Source of the DNA: Acidimicrobiales bacterium
GTDB lineage: Bacteria; Actinomycetota; Acidimicrobiia; Acidimicrobiales; DASWMK01
Direction: 5' to 3'
DNA: 32,924 bases
Assembly: GCA_036399815.1 (NCBI GenBank)
Contig: DASWMK010000053.1
Span: forward strand, 1 to 32,924
Shown: one piece after another, positions 23,416-31,416 of the stretch
How the letters are laid out: each line of letters opens with the position of its first letter
Numbering within the stretch: position 1 is the stretch's first letter
Notes under the pieces: generated by a model
What the model was told of the DNA's origin: nothing
What the model saw: only the letters and a program-made list of their open reading frames with translations
Databases searched by the model: none
Position numbers and translations under genes: made by a program

Positions 23416-24947
23416 GAGGGGGCGGCCTCCGCGGCGTCGGTGCCGACCGGGTCGAGGTCCTTGGTCGCCGGGCCCTCGATGACCCGGCCGTCGACGTCGT
23501 AGCGGGAGCCGTGGCACGGGCAGTCCCAGGTCCGCTCGGCGGTGTTGAACGTGACCTCGCAGCCCAGGTGGCGGCAGACCGGCGACACGGCGTGGAGCGT
23601 GCCGTCGTCGTCCCGGAAGGCGGCCGCCTTCTTGCCGCCGACGGTGACGACGGCCCCCTCGCCGGCGGCCAGGTCGTCGCCCGAGCGCCGCTTGGTGGTC
23701 GTGGCCAGCCGGTCGCCGACGAACCGCCGGGCGACGTTGGCGTTCTCCTTCACCAGGTCCCGCAGCTCGGCCCTGGGCTTGAACCGGCCGGGGTCGAAGG
23801 TCGACGCCCACCGGTTCTCCTCGCCCCGCAGGCGGTCGGAAAGGATCATGGCGGCGACGGTGCCGTTCGTCATCCCCCACTTCTTGAAGCCGGTGGCGAC
23901 GAAGACCCGGTCGTTGCCGGGGGTGAGCGGCCCGATGAACGGGAGGCCGTCGGCCGGCACGTGGTCCTGGGCCGACCAGCGGTGGTCGACGTCGGCGACG
24001 GGGAAGCGCTCCCTGGACCAGGCCTCGAGCGCCTCGTAGCGGCGGCGGGTGTCCGGGTCCTGGCCGACCTTGTGGCCCTCGCCGCCGAGGACGACGACGG
24101 TGCCGCCCCTCGCCGGCCGCACCGAGCGGGTGGGCGAGTCGGCCGACAGGTACATGCCGAGGGGGACGGGCCCGTCGAGGCGGGCGGCCAGCGCGTAGGA
24201 GCGCTCGGGGTGGCAGCGGGCGAAGAAGCCGCCCCGGTCGAGGAACGGCAGATGGGTGGCGAGGACCACCCGCTGGGCCCGCACCTCGCCGTGCTCGGTG
24301 CGCAGCACGCACGGCGACCCCTGGCGCACGTCGACCACCCTCGTCCGCTCGGCAACGGTGGCGCCGGCCGCGTCCACCGCCTCGGCCAGGCCGAGGCAGT
24401 AGCGGCGGGGGTCGAAGTGCAGCTGGTCGTCCACCCGGATGGCGCCGGCCACCGGGTAGGGCAGGTCGGTCTCGGTGGTGAACGTGGCCGGCAGGCCGGC
24501 CTGGGTGGCCGCCTCGACCTCGGCCTCGATCTCGGCCACCTGCGCCGGGTCCTCCGTGTAGGTGTAGGCGGCCGCCCTGGTCAGCTCGCAGCCGATGCCG
24601 AGCCGCTCGACGGTGGCGGCGACCAGCTCGACGGCCGCCTGGTTGGCCTCCCCGTAGGCGGCGGCCTTCTCGGCCCCGTGCTGGGACCGCAGGCGGTCGT
24701 AGGTCAGGCCGTGCAGGGACGTCACCTTGGCCGTCGTGTAGCCGGTCACCCCAGAGCTCACCCGGCCGGCCTCGACCACCAGCACGGACGCGCCGGAGTC
24801 GGCCAGCAGCAGGGCGGTGGTCAGGCCGGTGATCCCGGCGCCGACGACGGCGACGTCCACGTCCGTGGCGCCGGCCAGCGCCGGCCAGGTGCGGCCGTCC
24901 GTGCCGGCCACCCACAGCGATCGGTTGCGCTCATCGAGGGTCCCCAT
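23412..24947 (-). CDS. FAD-dependent oxidoreductase fused to a C-terminal Rieske [2Fe-2S] domain, 511 aa
   Basis: Residues 30-400 form a glycine-oxidase/DAO-type FAD fold: VAVVGAGITGLTTALLLADSG (Gly36, Gly38, Gly41), then VVLATHLPFLDRGG and, near its end, FVATGFKKWGMTNG. Residues about 425-505 are a Rieske domain with cluster ligands Cys458, His460, Cys476 and His479. Extra Cys463 and Cys478 (CRHLGC...CPCHGS) match the disulfide-bonded bc1-type Rieske pattern. The electron path would run between FAD and the 2Fe-2S cluster; substrate unknown. No signal or membrane segment. ATG chosen at 24947; a longer in-frame extension reaching 24986 seems unlikely. Confidence 0.92.
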   Translation of the reverse strand: MGTLDERNRSLWVAGTDGRTWPALAGATDVDVAVVGAGITGLTTALLLADSGASVLVVEAGRVSSGVTGYTTAKVTSLHGLTYDRLRSQHGAEKAAAYGEANQAAVELVAATVERLGIGCELTRAAAYTYTEDPAQVAEIEAEVEAATQAGLPATFTTETDLPYPVAGAIRVDDQLHFDPRRYCLGLAEAVDAAGATVAERTRVVDVRQGSPCVLRTEHGEVRAQRVVLATHLPFLDRGGFFARCHPERSYALAARLDGPVPLGMYLSADSPTRSVRPARGGTVVVLGGEGHKVGQDPDTRRRYEALEAWSRERFPVADVDHRWSAQDHVPADGLPFIGPLTPGNDRVFVATGFKKWGMTNGTVAAMILSDRLRGEENRWASTFDPGRFKPRAELRDLVKENANVARRFVGDRLATTTKRRSGDDLAAGEGAVVTVGGKKAAAFRDDDGTLHAVSPVCRHLGCEVTFNTAERTWDCPCHGSRYDVDGRVIEGPATKDLDPVGTDAAEAAPS

Positions 24948-25018
24948 GCGCGTCGTACTGTTCCAGACGATGCCGGCCGGTGCCATGCCGGGGAGCGGCT
25001 CGGACGGGGAGGTCGGCC

Positions 25019-25918
25019 GTGGACGTGAGGGAGCTGCACCGCCGGGCCGTCGCCGGGTTCGGCGACCGGGTGCGGGGGGTGCCGGCGGGGGCGTGGCGGT
25101 GGCCGACGCCGTGCGAGGGCTGGGACGTGCGCGAGCTCGTCGCCCACGTCGTCGAGGAGTGCCGGTGGACGCCGCCGCTGCTGGCCGGCGCGACGGTCGA
25201 GGAGGTGGGCGACCGCTTCGCCGGCGACCTGCTGGGCGACGACCCGGTCGCCGCCTGGTCGGCGGCCGGCGACGAGGCGGTGTCGGCGTCGCAGGGGGTG
25301 GAGCCGGCGGTCACCGTCCACCTGTCCTTCGGCGACTTCCCGGCCGAGGAGTACCTGTTCCAGCTGGCCGCCGACCACCTGGTCCACGCCTGGGACCTGG
25401 CCAGGGCGACCGGCCAGGACGAGGCCCTCGACCCCGACGTCGTCGCCGCCGTCGCCGACTGGTTCGTCGACCGGGAGCCGTTCTACCGGGAGGGCGGGGT
25501 CATCGGGCCGGCCGTCGAGGTCGCCGAGGAGGCCGGGCCCCAGGCCGTGCTCGTCGGGCGCTTCGGCCGGGACCCGGCGCCGGGCGGCACCCTGGCCGCC
25601 GTCGCCCGCTTCAACCTGGCCTTCGCCGCCGGGGACCTCGCCGGGATCGCCGCCGCCGTCGCCGACGACGCCGTGTTCGTCGACACCACCCCGCCCGACG
25701 GCGGCCGCCACGAGGGCCCGGACGCCATCGCTGCCGCCTTCCGGGGCGTCTTCGCCTCGCCCGGGTGCGAGTTCTCGACCGAGGAGGGGTTCGTGGCCGG
25801 GGACCGGGCCGTGTTCCGGTGGCGGTACGGCTGGCAGGGCGGCCACGTGCGCGGCGTGGACGTGTTCCGGGTGCGGGACGGGCTGGTGGTCGAGAAGCTG
25901 TCGTACGTGAAGGGCTGA
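25019..25918 (+). CDS. MDMPI/DinB-like (TIGR03086-type) domain fused to a SnoaL-like domain, 299 aa
   Basis: Residues 1-190 match the mycothiol-dependent maleylpyruvate isomerase/DinB-like helical bundle: PTPCEGWDVRELVAHVVEE and LAADHLVHAWDLARATGQDE, including the His residues used for metal binding. Residues about 195-299 are a SnoaL/NTF2-like domain (ARFNLAFAAGDLAGIAAAVADDAVFVDTTPP, FRVRDGLVVEKLSYV). A thiol-transfer or isomerase role is family knowledge; the real reaction is unknown. The GTG at 25019 is chosen for its GGGGAGG ribosome site 7 nt upstream. The FRG gene follows after one base. Confidence 0.88.
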   Translation: MDVRELHRRAVAGFGDRVRGVPAGAWRWPTPCEGWDVRELVAHVVEECRWTPPLLAGATVEEVGDRFAGDLLGDDPVAAWSAAGDEAVSASQGVEPAVTVHLSFGDFPAEEYLFQLAADHLVHAWDLARATGQDEALDPDVVAAVADWFVDREPFYREGGVIGPAVEVAEEAGPQAVLVGRFGRDPAPGGTLAAVARFNLAFAAGDLAGIAAAVADDAVFVDTTPPDGGRHEGPDAIAAAFRGVFASPGCEFSTEEGFVAGDRAVFRWRYGWQGGHVRGVDVFRVRDGLVVEKLSYVKG

Positions 25919-25919
25919 G

Positions 25920-26732
25920 GTGGCGGCCGTCGAGGAGGTGTGCCCGGCCTCGTGGGCCGAGCTGGTGGACGCGCTGTTCGCCGAGCCGTGGCCCGACCAC
26001 GCGGGCCGGTTCCACTCGAACCTGATCCACCGGGGCATGGCCGACGCCTCCTGGCGGCTGGAGCCGTCCCTGCACCACCTCGGCCTGGTCGAGCAGGAGG
26101 CCCACGTCCTCCGCAACTTCAAGAAGTACGGCCGGCAGGTGGGGTCGGCGCCGCTCAGCGAGTGGGAGTGGGTCACCCTCGGCCAGCACCACGGCCTGCC
26201 GACCCGGCTGCTCGACTGGACGTACTCGCCGCTCGTCGCCCTGCACTTCGCCACCGCCTCGGCCCGCCACCGCGACACCGACGGGGTCGTGTGGACCTTC
26301 GACTTCGTGCGGGCCCACCGCCGCCTGCCCGGCGTGCTGCGCCAGCTGCTCGAGAGCGAGGGCGCCGGGGCGTTCACCACCGAGCTGCTGGAGCGGGTGG
26401 CCCCGACCCTCGACGCGCTCGACGCGCTGAGCGACGACCCGTTCCTCCTCGTGCTGGAGCCGCCGTCGCTCGACGCCCGGGTGGTGAACCAGTACTCCGG
26501 GTTCGCGCTCGTGTCGCCGACCGCCACGACGCTCGGCGAGTGGCTGGAGGAGCAGGACGAGCCGCTCGCCCGCAAGGTCAGGGTCGGCGCCGAGCTGAAG
26601 GCCGAGGTGCGGGAGCGCCTGGACCAGGCCAACGTGAACGAGCGGGTGCTGTTCCCCGGCCTCGACGGGCTGACCAGCTGGCTGATCCGCTACTACACGA
26701 GCGGCGAGCGCCGCCTCCCCGGCGCCGGCTGA
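25920..26732 (+). CDS. FRG-domain protein, 270 aa
   Basis: The FRG domain is named for its conserved Phe/Arg-Gly motif. Here it shows SNLIHRGMADASWRLEPSL with Arg38-Gly39, and the second hallmark GQHHGLPTRLLDWTYSPLVALHFA at about residues 82-105. This is close to the usual size of the single-domain family. FRG proteins are found alone or in defence-like and mobile gene sets; the molecular function is not established. It starts with GTG one base after the previous stop, so it is co-transcribed with the MDMPI-SnoaL gene. A hairpin and a 23-bp repeat tract follow. Confidence 0.9.
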   Translation: MAAVEEVCPASWAELVDALFAEPWPDHAGRFHSNLIHRGMADASWRLEPSLHHLGLVEQEAHVLRNFKKYGRQVGSAPLSEWEWVTLGQHHGLPTRLLDWTYSPLVALHFATASARHRDTDGVVWTFDFVRAHRRLPGVLRQLLESEGAGAFTTELLERVAPTLDALDALSDDPFLLVLEPPSLDARVVNQYSGFALVSPTATTLGEWLEEQDEPLARKVRVGAELKAEVRERLDQANVNERVLFPGLDGLTSWLIRYYTSGERRLPGAG

Positions 26733-26734
26733 CC

Positions 26735-26759
26735 GGTCCCGGCGGGCGCGCCCGGGGCC
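26735..26759 (+). terminator. Possible terminator hairpin after the FRG gene
   Basis: An 8-bp arm GGTCCCGG (26735-26742) pairs with CCGGGGCC (26752-26759), including one G-U pair, around a 9-nt loop. It begins 3 bp after the FRG stop. No T run follows, as is usual in high-GC actinobacteria. Structure only, function inferred. Confidence 0.4.
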
Positions 26760-26801
26760 CGGCCACGGGTGGACGTCGGCCCGCTGCACCCGCCGGCGCC
26801 C

Positions 26802-27029
26802 GGGCGCCCGCCGGTGCCGCGGCCGTGTGCCGGCCGGTGACCGCCCGTGTGCTCGCCGGTGCGGCGGTCGCGTGCCGGCCGGTGACCCGCGGGTGTGCTC
26901 GCCGGTGCCGGGGTCGTGTGCCGGCCGGTGACCCGCCCGTGTGCTCGCCGGTGCCGGGGTCGTGTGCCGGTCGGTGCGGCGGCCATGTGCCGGCTGGTGC
27001 GGCGGCCATGCGCCCGGTGTGCGGCGACC
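26802..27029. repeat. About ten tandem copies of a 23-bp repeat
   Basis: Units start at 26802 (degenerate), 26825, 26847, 26870, 26893, 26916, 26939, 26962, 26985 and 27008; two are 22 bp (26825 and 27008), the others 23. Most open with (G/A)TGTGC and carry (G/T/C)CGGTG or a close variant at positions 9-15. Two subtypes alternate as 46-bp pairs from 26825 to 26961: one has CCGGCCGGTGACC, the other CTCGCCGGTGC and mostly ends CCGGGGTC. The last units end GCGGCGGCC or similar. The unit is not a multiple of three and no coding frame is convincing. It fills most of the 343-bp gap between convergent genes. Confidence 0.9.
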
Positions 27030-27062
27030 GTCGACCCGCCGATCCTGCGCCGGCGGGTCGAC
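27030..27062. terminator. Perfect 12-bp hairpin between convergent genes, probable bidirectional terminator
   Basis: GTCGACCCGCCG (27030-27041) and CGGCGGGTCGAC (27051-27062) are exact complements around a 9-nt loop. It lies 13 bp beyond the stop of the minus-strand P1 peptidase gene and abuts the end of the 23-bp repeats on the other side. It lacks a T tract, as in intrinsic terminators of many high-GC bacteria. Confidence 0.6.
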
Positions 27063-27075
27063 AGCCGCGCCGACG

Positions 27076-28221
27076 TCAGCCGGCCGTGGCGCCGGCCCGT
27101 TCGAGGAGCTCCCGTACCCGGTCGAGGGGGAGTCCCGGGACCGTGCGGCCGTCGCGGCCGGTCACCGTGTCGGCGGCGCACAGGCAGTTGAGGACGGCCT
27201 CCTCCGTCGCCTCCACCGTGGCGGCGAACAGGCCGTCGAGCGCCCAGTCGTGCAGGGTCGTGCGGGTGACGGTCGGGTCGCCGTCCCGGTCCGGCCGGGC
27301 CCGGCGGACGCCCTCGGCCGTCGAGAAGGCGAGGAAGATCTCGCCGCTGCTGTGATGGGCGTACGAGCCGGTGCGGGCGAGGCCGAGGCCGGCCCGCGTC
27401 GCCACCCGCCGCAGCTGGTGAGGGTCGAGGGGCGCATCGGTGGCGACGACGACGATGCACGACCCGGCCGGCGGCGGCGGTGGTTGTGCGGCCTCCGGGC
27501 GGTCGCCGGCCAGCAGCCGGCCGACGGGCACGCCGGCGACGGTCAGCCGGCCCGGCTCGCCGAAGTTGGCGAGCAGGAGCACGCCGACGGTCCAGTCGCC
27601 TACCACCCGCGACGCGCTCCCGATCCCGCCCTTGAACCCGAGGCACGACATGCCGGTCCCGGCCCCGACCACACCCTCGGCCACCGGGCCGTCCTCGGCG
27701 CCGGCCGCGCCGTCGAGCGCGGCCCGCACGTCGTCAGCGTCCACCTGCACGACCCGCGTGTCGTTCAGGTGGCTGTCGTCGCACTCGCCGACGACCGGGA
27801 GGACGACGTCGTCGACGCCGATGGCCGGCTCCGCCTCGACCAGCGCGGCGACCGTGGCGTCGAGCACTCGCCCCACCTGCATCGAGCTCGTCAGCAGGAC
27901 GGGCGTCTCGAGGATCCCCCACTCGGCGACGGAGACGGCGCCGGTGAGCTCGCCGGCGCCGTTGAGGACGGCGACGGCCGCCGGGACCGGCGCGTGGAAC
28001 AGGTCGCCGACGCCGTAGGGGACGACGGCGGTGACGCCGGTGCGGGCGACGCCCCGCCCCTCGGGCGGGTCGGGCTCGTCGCGCCACACGGTGGCGTGGC
28101 CGACGAGGACGTCGGGGACGTCGACGATCGTCCCGGTCGGCCCGGACGGGAGGCTGCCGATCGTGAGGCCCAGGTCGCTCGCCCGGCAGCGGGGCGGCGG
28201 CGGTCCGGCCGGCGCGGTCAC
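27076..28221 (-). CDS. P1 family peptidase (DmpA-type aminopeptidase/amidase), 381 aa
   Basis: Typical DmpA layout: GSLPSGPTGTIVDVPDVLVGH near the N-terminus, GVVGAGTGMSCLGFKGGIG in the middle, and the self-cleavage site in PPPPPAGSCIVVVATDAPL, between Gly253 and Ser254. Ser254 becomes the N-terminal nucleophile of the small subunit. GSYAHHSSGEIFLAFST follows as in DmpA. These enzymes release N-terminal residues (L-aminopeptidase/D-Ala-esterase) or cut beta-peptides. No signal peptide, so cytoplasmic. The GTG start has TACGCT 8 nt upstream. Confidence 0.92.
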   Translation of the reverse strand: MTAPAGPPPPRCRASDLGLTIGSLPSGPTGTIVDVPDVLVGHATVWRDEPDPPEGRGVARTGVTAVVPYGVGDLFHAPVPAAVAVLNGAGELTGAVSVAEWGILETPVLLTSSMQVGRVLDATVAALVEAEPAIGVDDVVLPVVGECDDSHLNDTRVVQVDADDVRAALDGAAGAEDGPVAEGVVGAGTGMSCLGFKGGIGSASRVVGDWTVGVLLLANFGEPGRLTVAGVPVGRLLAGDRPEAAQPPPPPAGSCIVVVATDAPLDPHQLRRVATRAGLGLARTGSYAHHSSGEIFLAFSTAEGVRRARPDRDGDPTVTRTTLHDWALDGLFAATVEATEEAVLNCLCAADTVTGRDGRTVPGLPLDRVRELLERAGATAG

Positions 28222-28229
28222 GCCCGCCG

Positions 28230-28235
28230 AGCGTA
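28230..28235 (-). promoter_or_regulatory. Putative -10 hexamer TACGCT for the P1 peptidase gene
   Basis: TACGCT on the minus strand, 8 nt before the GTG at 28221. Confidence 0.4.
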
Positions 28236-28264
28236 CGTGCCGCCCGGCGGGCGTGGACGCCCGG

Positions 28265-29695
28265 CTACAGCTGGAGCGACTTGACGGTCAGGAACTCGTC
28301 GAGCCCGTACCGGCCGAGCTCGCGGCCATGGCCCGACTGCTTGAACCCGCCGAACGGGGCCAGCGGGTTGAAGGCGCCGCCGTTGACCTCCACCTGGCCG
28401 GTGCGGATCTGGCGGGCCACCCGCTTGGCGCGCTCGGGGTCGCCCGACCACACGCCGCCGGCGAGCCCGTAGACGGTGTCGTTGGCGATGCGGACGGCCT
28501 CGTCCTCGGTGTCGTAGGGGATGAGGACGAGGACGGGCCCGAAGATCTCCTCCTGGGCGATGGTCATGTCGTTGCGGACCTCGGAGAACACGGTCGGCTG
28601 CACGAAGTAGCCGGTCTCCAGGCCCTCGGGCGGCTCCTCGCCGCCGGTGACGAGGCGGGCGCCCTCCTCGATGCCCTTGCGGATGTAGCTGCGGACCCGG
28701 TCGCGCTGCACGGCCGACACGAGCGGCCCGAGCACGCTGCCCGGCTTGAACGGGTCGCCGGGCTTGAAGTTGGCGGCGGCCTGGGCGGCGATCTCCTCGG
28801 CCTCGGCCAGCTTCTCCCGGGGGACGAGCATGCGGGTGAGCGCGCTGCACGTCTGGCCCGAGTTCAGGAACGCCTTGCCCACGCCGTCGCTGACCGCCTG
28901 GCGGAGGTCGGCGTCGTCGAGGATGACGTTCGGCGACTTCCCGCCGAGCTCGAGGGCCACCTTCTTCACCGTCTGGCTGGCCAGCTCGCTGACCCGCTTG
29001 CCGGCCCGGGTCGACCCGGTGAACGACACCATGTCGACGTCGGGGTGGGCGGCGATCGCCTCGCCGACGACCGGCCCGACGCCGGTGACGAGGTTGAACA
29101 CGCCGGCCGGCAGCCCGGCGGCGTCGACGATCTCGGCGAGGATGAAGGCGTTGAGCGGGGCGACCTCGCTCGGCTTCAGCACGACCGTGCAGCCGGCGGC
29201 GAGCGCGGGGGCCACCTTGGCGGCGATCTGGTGGAGCGGGTAGTTCCACGGGGTGATGCAGCCGACGACGCCGACCGGCTCCTTCACGACGAGCGAGTTC
29301 CCGACCGTCTCCTCGAACTGGTAGCCGGCGAGGATCCCGGGCATCGACCCGAACGTCATCATGGGCAGGCCGGCCTGGATGATGTGGCTCAGGTGGATCG
29401 GCATGCCGACCTCCTGGGCGACCGTCGTCGCGATCTCCTCCGAGCGGGCCTGGAGGCCCTCGGTGATGGCCTGGAGGTACTTGGCCCGGTCGTCGACGGA
29501 GGTGGCCGACCACGCCGGGAAGGCAGCCTTGGCGGCGGCGACGGCCCGGTCGACGTCCTCGGGCGTGCCGTCGGGGATGCGCCCCATCACCTGCTCGGTG
29601 GTGGAGTTGACCACGTCGAGCGTGCCCGTGCCGGTCGACGGCACCCAGGCGCCGTCGATGTAGAGCCGGTCCCTCACCTGGACCTCGTCTGCCAC
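28265..29695 (-). CDS. NAD(P)-dependent aldehyde dehydrogenase, 476 aa
   Basis: Complete aldehyde dehydrogenase: [20 protein letters not shown] and [14 protein letters not shown] for cofactor binding, [11 protein letters not shown], general base Glu249 in LELGGKSPN, nucleophile Cys283 in [16 protein letters not shown] and the C-terminal [15 protein letters not shown]. It oxidises aldehydes to acids; the exact substrate cannot be told. The GTG start has AAGGAG about 9 nt upstream. It lies 89 bp downstream of the SDR gene on the same strand and may share its transcript, which would fit an alcohol-aldehyde-acid pathway. Confidence 0.94.
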   Translation of the reverse strand: MADEVQVRDRLYIDGAWVPSTGTGTLDVVNSTTEQVMGRIPDGTPEDVDRAVAAAKAAFPAWSATSVDDRAKYLQAITEGLQARSEEIATTVAQEVGMPIHLSHIIQAGLPMMTFGSMPGILAGYQFEETVGNSLVVKEPVGVVGCITPWNYPLHQIAAKVAPALAAGCTVVLKPSEVAPLNAFILAEIVDAAGLPAGVFNLVTGVGPVVGEAIAAHPDVDMVSFTGSTRAGKRVSELASQTVKKVALELGGKSPNVILDDADLRQAVSDGVGKAFLNSGQTCSALTRMLVPREKLAEAEEIAAQAAANFKPGDPFKPGSVLGPLVSAVQRDRVRSYIRKGIEEGARLVTGGEEPPEGLETGYFVQPTVFSEVRNDMTIAQEEIFGPVLVLIPYDTEDEAVRIANDTVYGLAGGVWSGDPERAKRVARQIRTGQVEVNGGAFNPLAPFGGFKQSGHGRELGRYGLDEFLTVKSLQL

Positions 29696-29784
29696 CGCTC
29701 CGTCTCCTTGTCCGGGCCTGCGCCCTGTCGTCCGTGCTGGTCCTTCGTTACCACCGCCGCGCCGGGTTCACCACCTGGCGCCGG

Positions 29785-30624
29785 TCAGTCCCACCAGTCG
29801 AGCGTCGCCCGCATGGCCTTCTCGAACCCCTCGAAGTCCGTCGACCGGCGCACGGCCATCACCATCTCGGCGTCCTGGCCGACGAGCGTGCGCAGGGGCG
29901 GGTCGTCGGCGTGGGCGAGGTCGGCGATCACCCTGGCCACGACGCCGGCGTCGGCCGGCTCGCCGCCGGGGACCAGGCCGCCGATGGCGGTGTCGAAGCG
30001 GGCCGAGGTGTCCCAGTAGGGCGAGCCGGGCCGGAACCGCCGGGCGACGACGGCGTTCTCGCCGATCCTCGTGCCGAACTGCCCGGGCTCCACGACGACG
30101 ACCCGCACGCCGTAGGCCCGCACCTCGAGGGCGAGCGCCTCGCTGAGGGCCTCGAGCGCGTGCTTGCTGGCGGCGTACAGGCCGGCGAACGGCCGGGCGA
30201 CGAGGCCGGCGAGGGAGGAGACGTTGACGATCGTCCCCGACCGGCGCTCCCGCATGGACGGGACGACGGCCCGGATGACCCGCAGCGGGCCGAGGACGTT
30301 CGTGTCCAGTTGGCGGAGGGCCTCGTCGTCGTCGACCTCCTCGATCGGGCCCTTCACCTCGATGCCGGCGTTGTTGACGACGACGTCGAGCGGGCCGACG
30401 GCCGCCTCCGCCTCGGCGATGCCGCGGCGCACCGACGCGTCGTCGGCGACGTCGAGGGCGACGACGGTGAGGTCCACCCCGGCCTCCGCCGCCGCGTCCC
30501 GGAGGGGACCGTCGCGGTCTGGGTTGCGCATCGTCGCGACGACCGTGTCGCCCCGCCGCGCCATCTCGACCGCGGTCAGGAGGCCGATGCCGCTGCTGCA
30601 ACCGGTGATGAGAACAGTGGGCAC
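29785..30624 (-). CDS. Short-chain dehydrogenase/reductase, 279 aa
   Basis: Classical SDR: nucleotide motif TGCSSGIG at 7-14, NNAG strand, catalytic Ser in VNVSSLAG and YxxxK in LYAASKHAL, plus VVVVEPGQFGTRIGEN after the active site. The sequence resembles the NADP-linked oxidoreductase group with a PGxFxT motif. Substrate unknown. The GTG start has GGAGG 4 nt upstream. It leads the minus-strand pair with the aldehyde dehydrogenase and is divergent from the gene at 30921 across 296 bp. Confidence 0.93.
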   Translation of the reverse strand: MPTVLITGCSSGIGLLTAVEMARRGDTVVATMRNPDRDGPLRDAAAEAGVDLTVVALDVADDASVRRGIAEAEAAVGPLDVVVNNAGIEVKGPIEEVDDDEALRQLDTNVLGPLRVIRAVVPSMRERRSGTIVNVSSLAGLVARPFAGLYAASKHALEALSEALALEVRAYGVRVVVVEPGQFGTRIGENAVVARRFRPGSPYWDTSARFDTAIGGLVPGGEPADAGVVARVIADLAHADDPPLRTLVGQDAEMVMAVRRSTDFEGFEKAMRATLDWWD

Positions 30625-30706
30625 GGGGCCTCCAACGGTTCGTTTCGGTGCGGCGCCGGTCTAGTGGATGGCTCCTCTCCGCTCCACCGCGCCACCGCGG
30701 CCGGCT

Positions 30707-30734
30707 CCTGGCGGAGCCGCCCTGCTCCGCCAGG
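30707..30734. repeat. Perfect 11-bp inverted repeat
   Basis: CCTGGCGGAGC (30707-30717) and GCTCCGCCAGG (30724-30734) flank CGCCCT. It lies between the starts of two divergent genes, not behind a visible gene, so it may be an operator, an RNA hairpin in a leader, or the end of an unseen small RNA. Confidence 0.6.
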
Positions 30735-30906
30735 CGTCGCCGCTCGGTGGGCCCCGCCGACCCCGCTCGACCGCGCTCGACGGCGCGGGGGTTCGTCGTC
30801 CGGCGCCGCTCCGGCCCGCAGGCGGCGTGCCGTGAGCCGCCCGGCGCGTCGTCCGGATGGCCGGTGCGCCGGCCCGCGCCCGGTCAGGGGCGCGCGGGCG
30901 GCGAAG

Positions 30907-30912
30907 TACGCT
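30907..30912 (+). promoter_or_regulatory. Putative -10 hexamer TACGCT for the gene at 30921
   Basis: TACGCT ends 8 nt before the ATG at 30921. Confidence 0.4.
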
Positions 30913-30920
30913 CCGGGGCG

Positions 30921-31367
30921 ATGCTCGTGGAGGTCGGCCCGGTGCCGGCGGCGAGCGTGCTGGCATGGACGTCGTACGCCGGCTCCGTCGTCGACGACCT
31001 GCGGGACCTGGCCGACGACGTCGCCCCACCCGTCGACCTCGCCGCGCTCGACGCCTTCGCCCGCTACCTGGACGAGTGGCGCGCCGTCGCCCAGCGGTGC
31101 GACCCGTTCCGCTGGTCGGCCGACCTCGACCCGGCGACCGTGGAGTACCTGCTCCACGCCTGGTTCGTCGTCGCCAACCGACTGGCCGCGAGCGCCGAGC
31201 GCCGCGGGGTGGTCCTGTCGCCGGCCGAGGGCGAGCCCTTCTACCAGGCCGTCGTCGGGGCCGTGCTCGACGCGCTGGCCGGCGAGGGGCGCAGCCCGGC
31301 GCAGTTCTCGGACCACCTCCGCAGCTTCTGGCCGGGGCTCGAGCCGGGCGCTCCCAGTGACGGATGA
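30921..31367 (+). CDS. Hypothetical helical protein, 148 aa
   Basis: I do not recognise it. It is predicted mostly alpha-helical and rich in Trp/Phe/Tyr: VDDLRDLADDVAPPVDLAALDAF, DPFRWSADLDPATVEYLLHAWFVVANRLA and a final AQFSDHLRSFWPGLEPG. No signal, membrane segment or known catalytic motif. The frame stays open further upstream to 30648, but that part is Arg-rich and unlike a protein; the ATG at 30921 has a -10-like TACGCT 8 nt before it. It is separated by 49 bp from the RHH gene. Confidence 0.72.
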   Translation: MLVEVGPVPAASVLAWTSYAGSVVDDLRDLADDVAPPVDLAALDAFARYLDEWRAVAQRCDPFRWSADLDPATVEYLLHAWFVVANRLAASAERRGVVLSPAEGEPFYQAVVGAVLDALAGEGRSPAQFSDHLRSFWPGLEPGAPSDG

Positions 31368-31384
31368 CCGCGTAATGGCCGGCG

Positions 31385-31400
31385 ACGTAATCACGTAATC
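31385..31400. promoter_or_regulatory. Tandem octamer ACGTAATC x2, possible RHH operator
   Basis: Two head-to-tail copies of ACGTAATC, 31385-31392 and 31393-31400, immediately upstream of the TAACGT hexamer. A related CGTAATG stands at 31373-31379. AT-rich steps stand out in this GC-rich window. Ribbon-helix-helix proteins often bind short tandem sites next to their own promoter. Confidence 0.5.
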
Positions 31401-31403
31401 CAG

Positions 31404-31409
31404 TAACGT
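31404..31409 (+). promoter_or_regulatory. Putative -10 hexamer TAACGT for the RHH gene
   Basis: TAACGT ends 7 nt before the ATG at 31417, just downstream of the tandem octamer. Confidence 0.5.
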
Positions 31410-31416
31410 CAGCTGC

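Larger units (their letters stand above)
30625..30920. other. Divergent intergenic region
   Basis: About 296 bp between the SDR gene and the gene at 30921. I see no gene with believable composition. It holds the GGAGG site of the SDR gene, a strong hairpin at 30707-30734, a 10-bp imperfect tandem (CGCTCGACCG then CGCTCGACGG, 30764-30783), and the TACGCT hexamer of the rightward gene. Confidence 0.7.

Noticed and set aside
26802-27029. CRISPR array
   Set aside because: Units are directly adjacent with no spacers, and no cas gene is in the window.
26578-27646. Repetitive-protein gene encoded by the 23-bp repeats on the minus strand
   Set aside because: Frames are open through the tract but give only Thr/Arg/Pro/Gly-rich repeats, run antisense to or out of frame with the FRG and P1 peptidase genes, and the 23-bp unit shifts frame at each copy.
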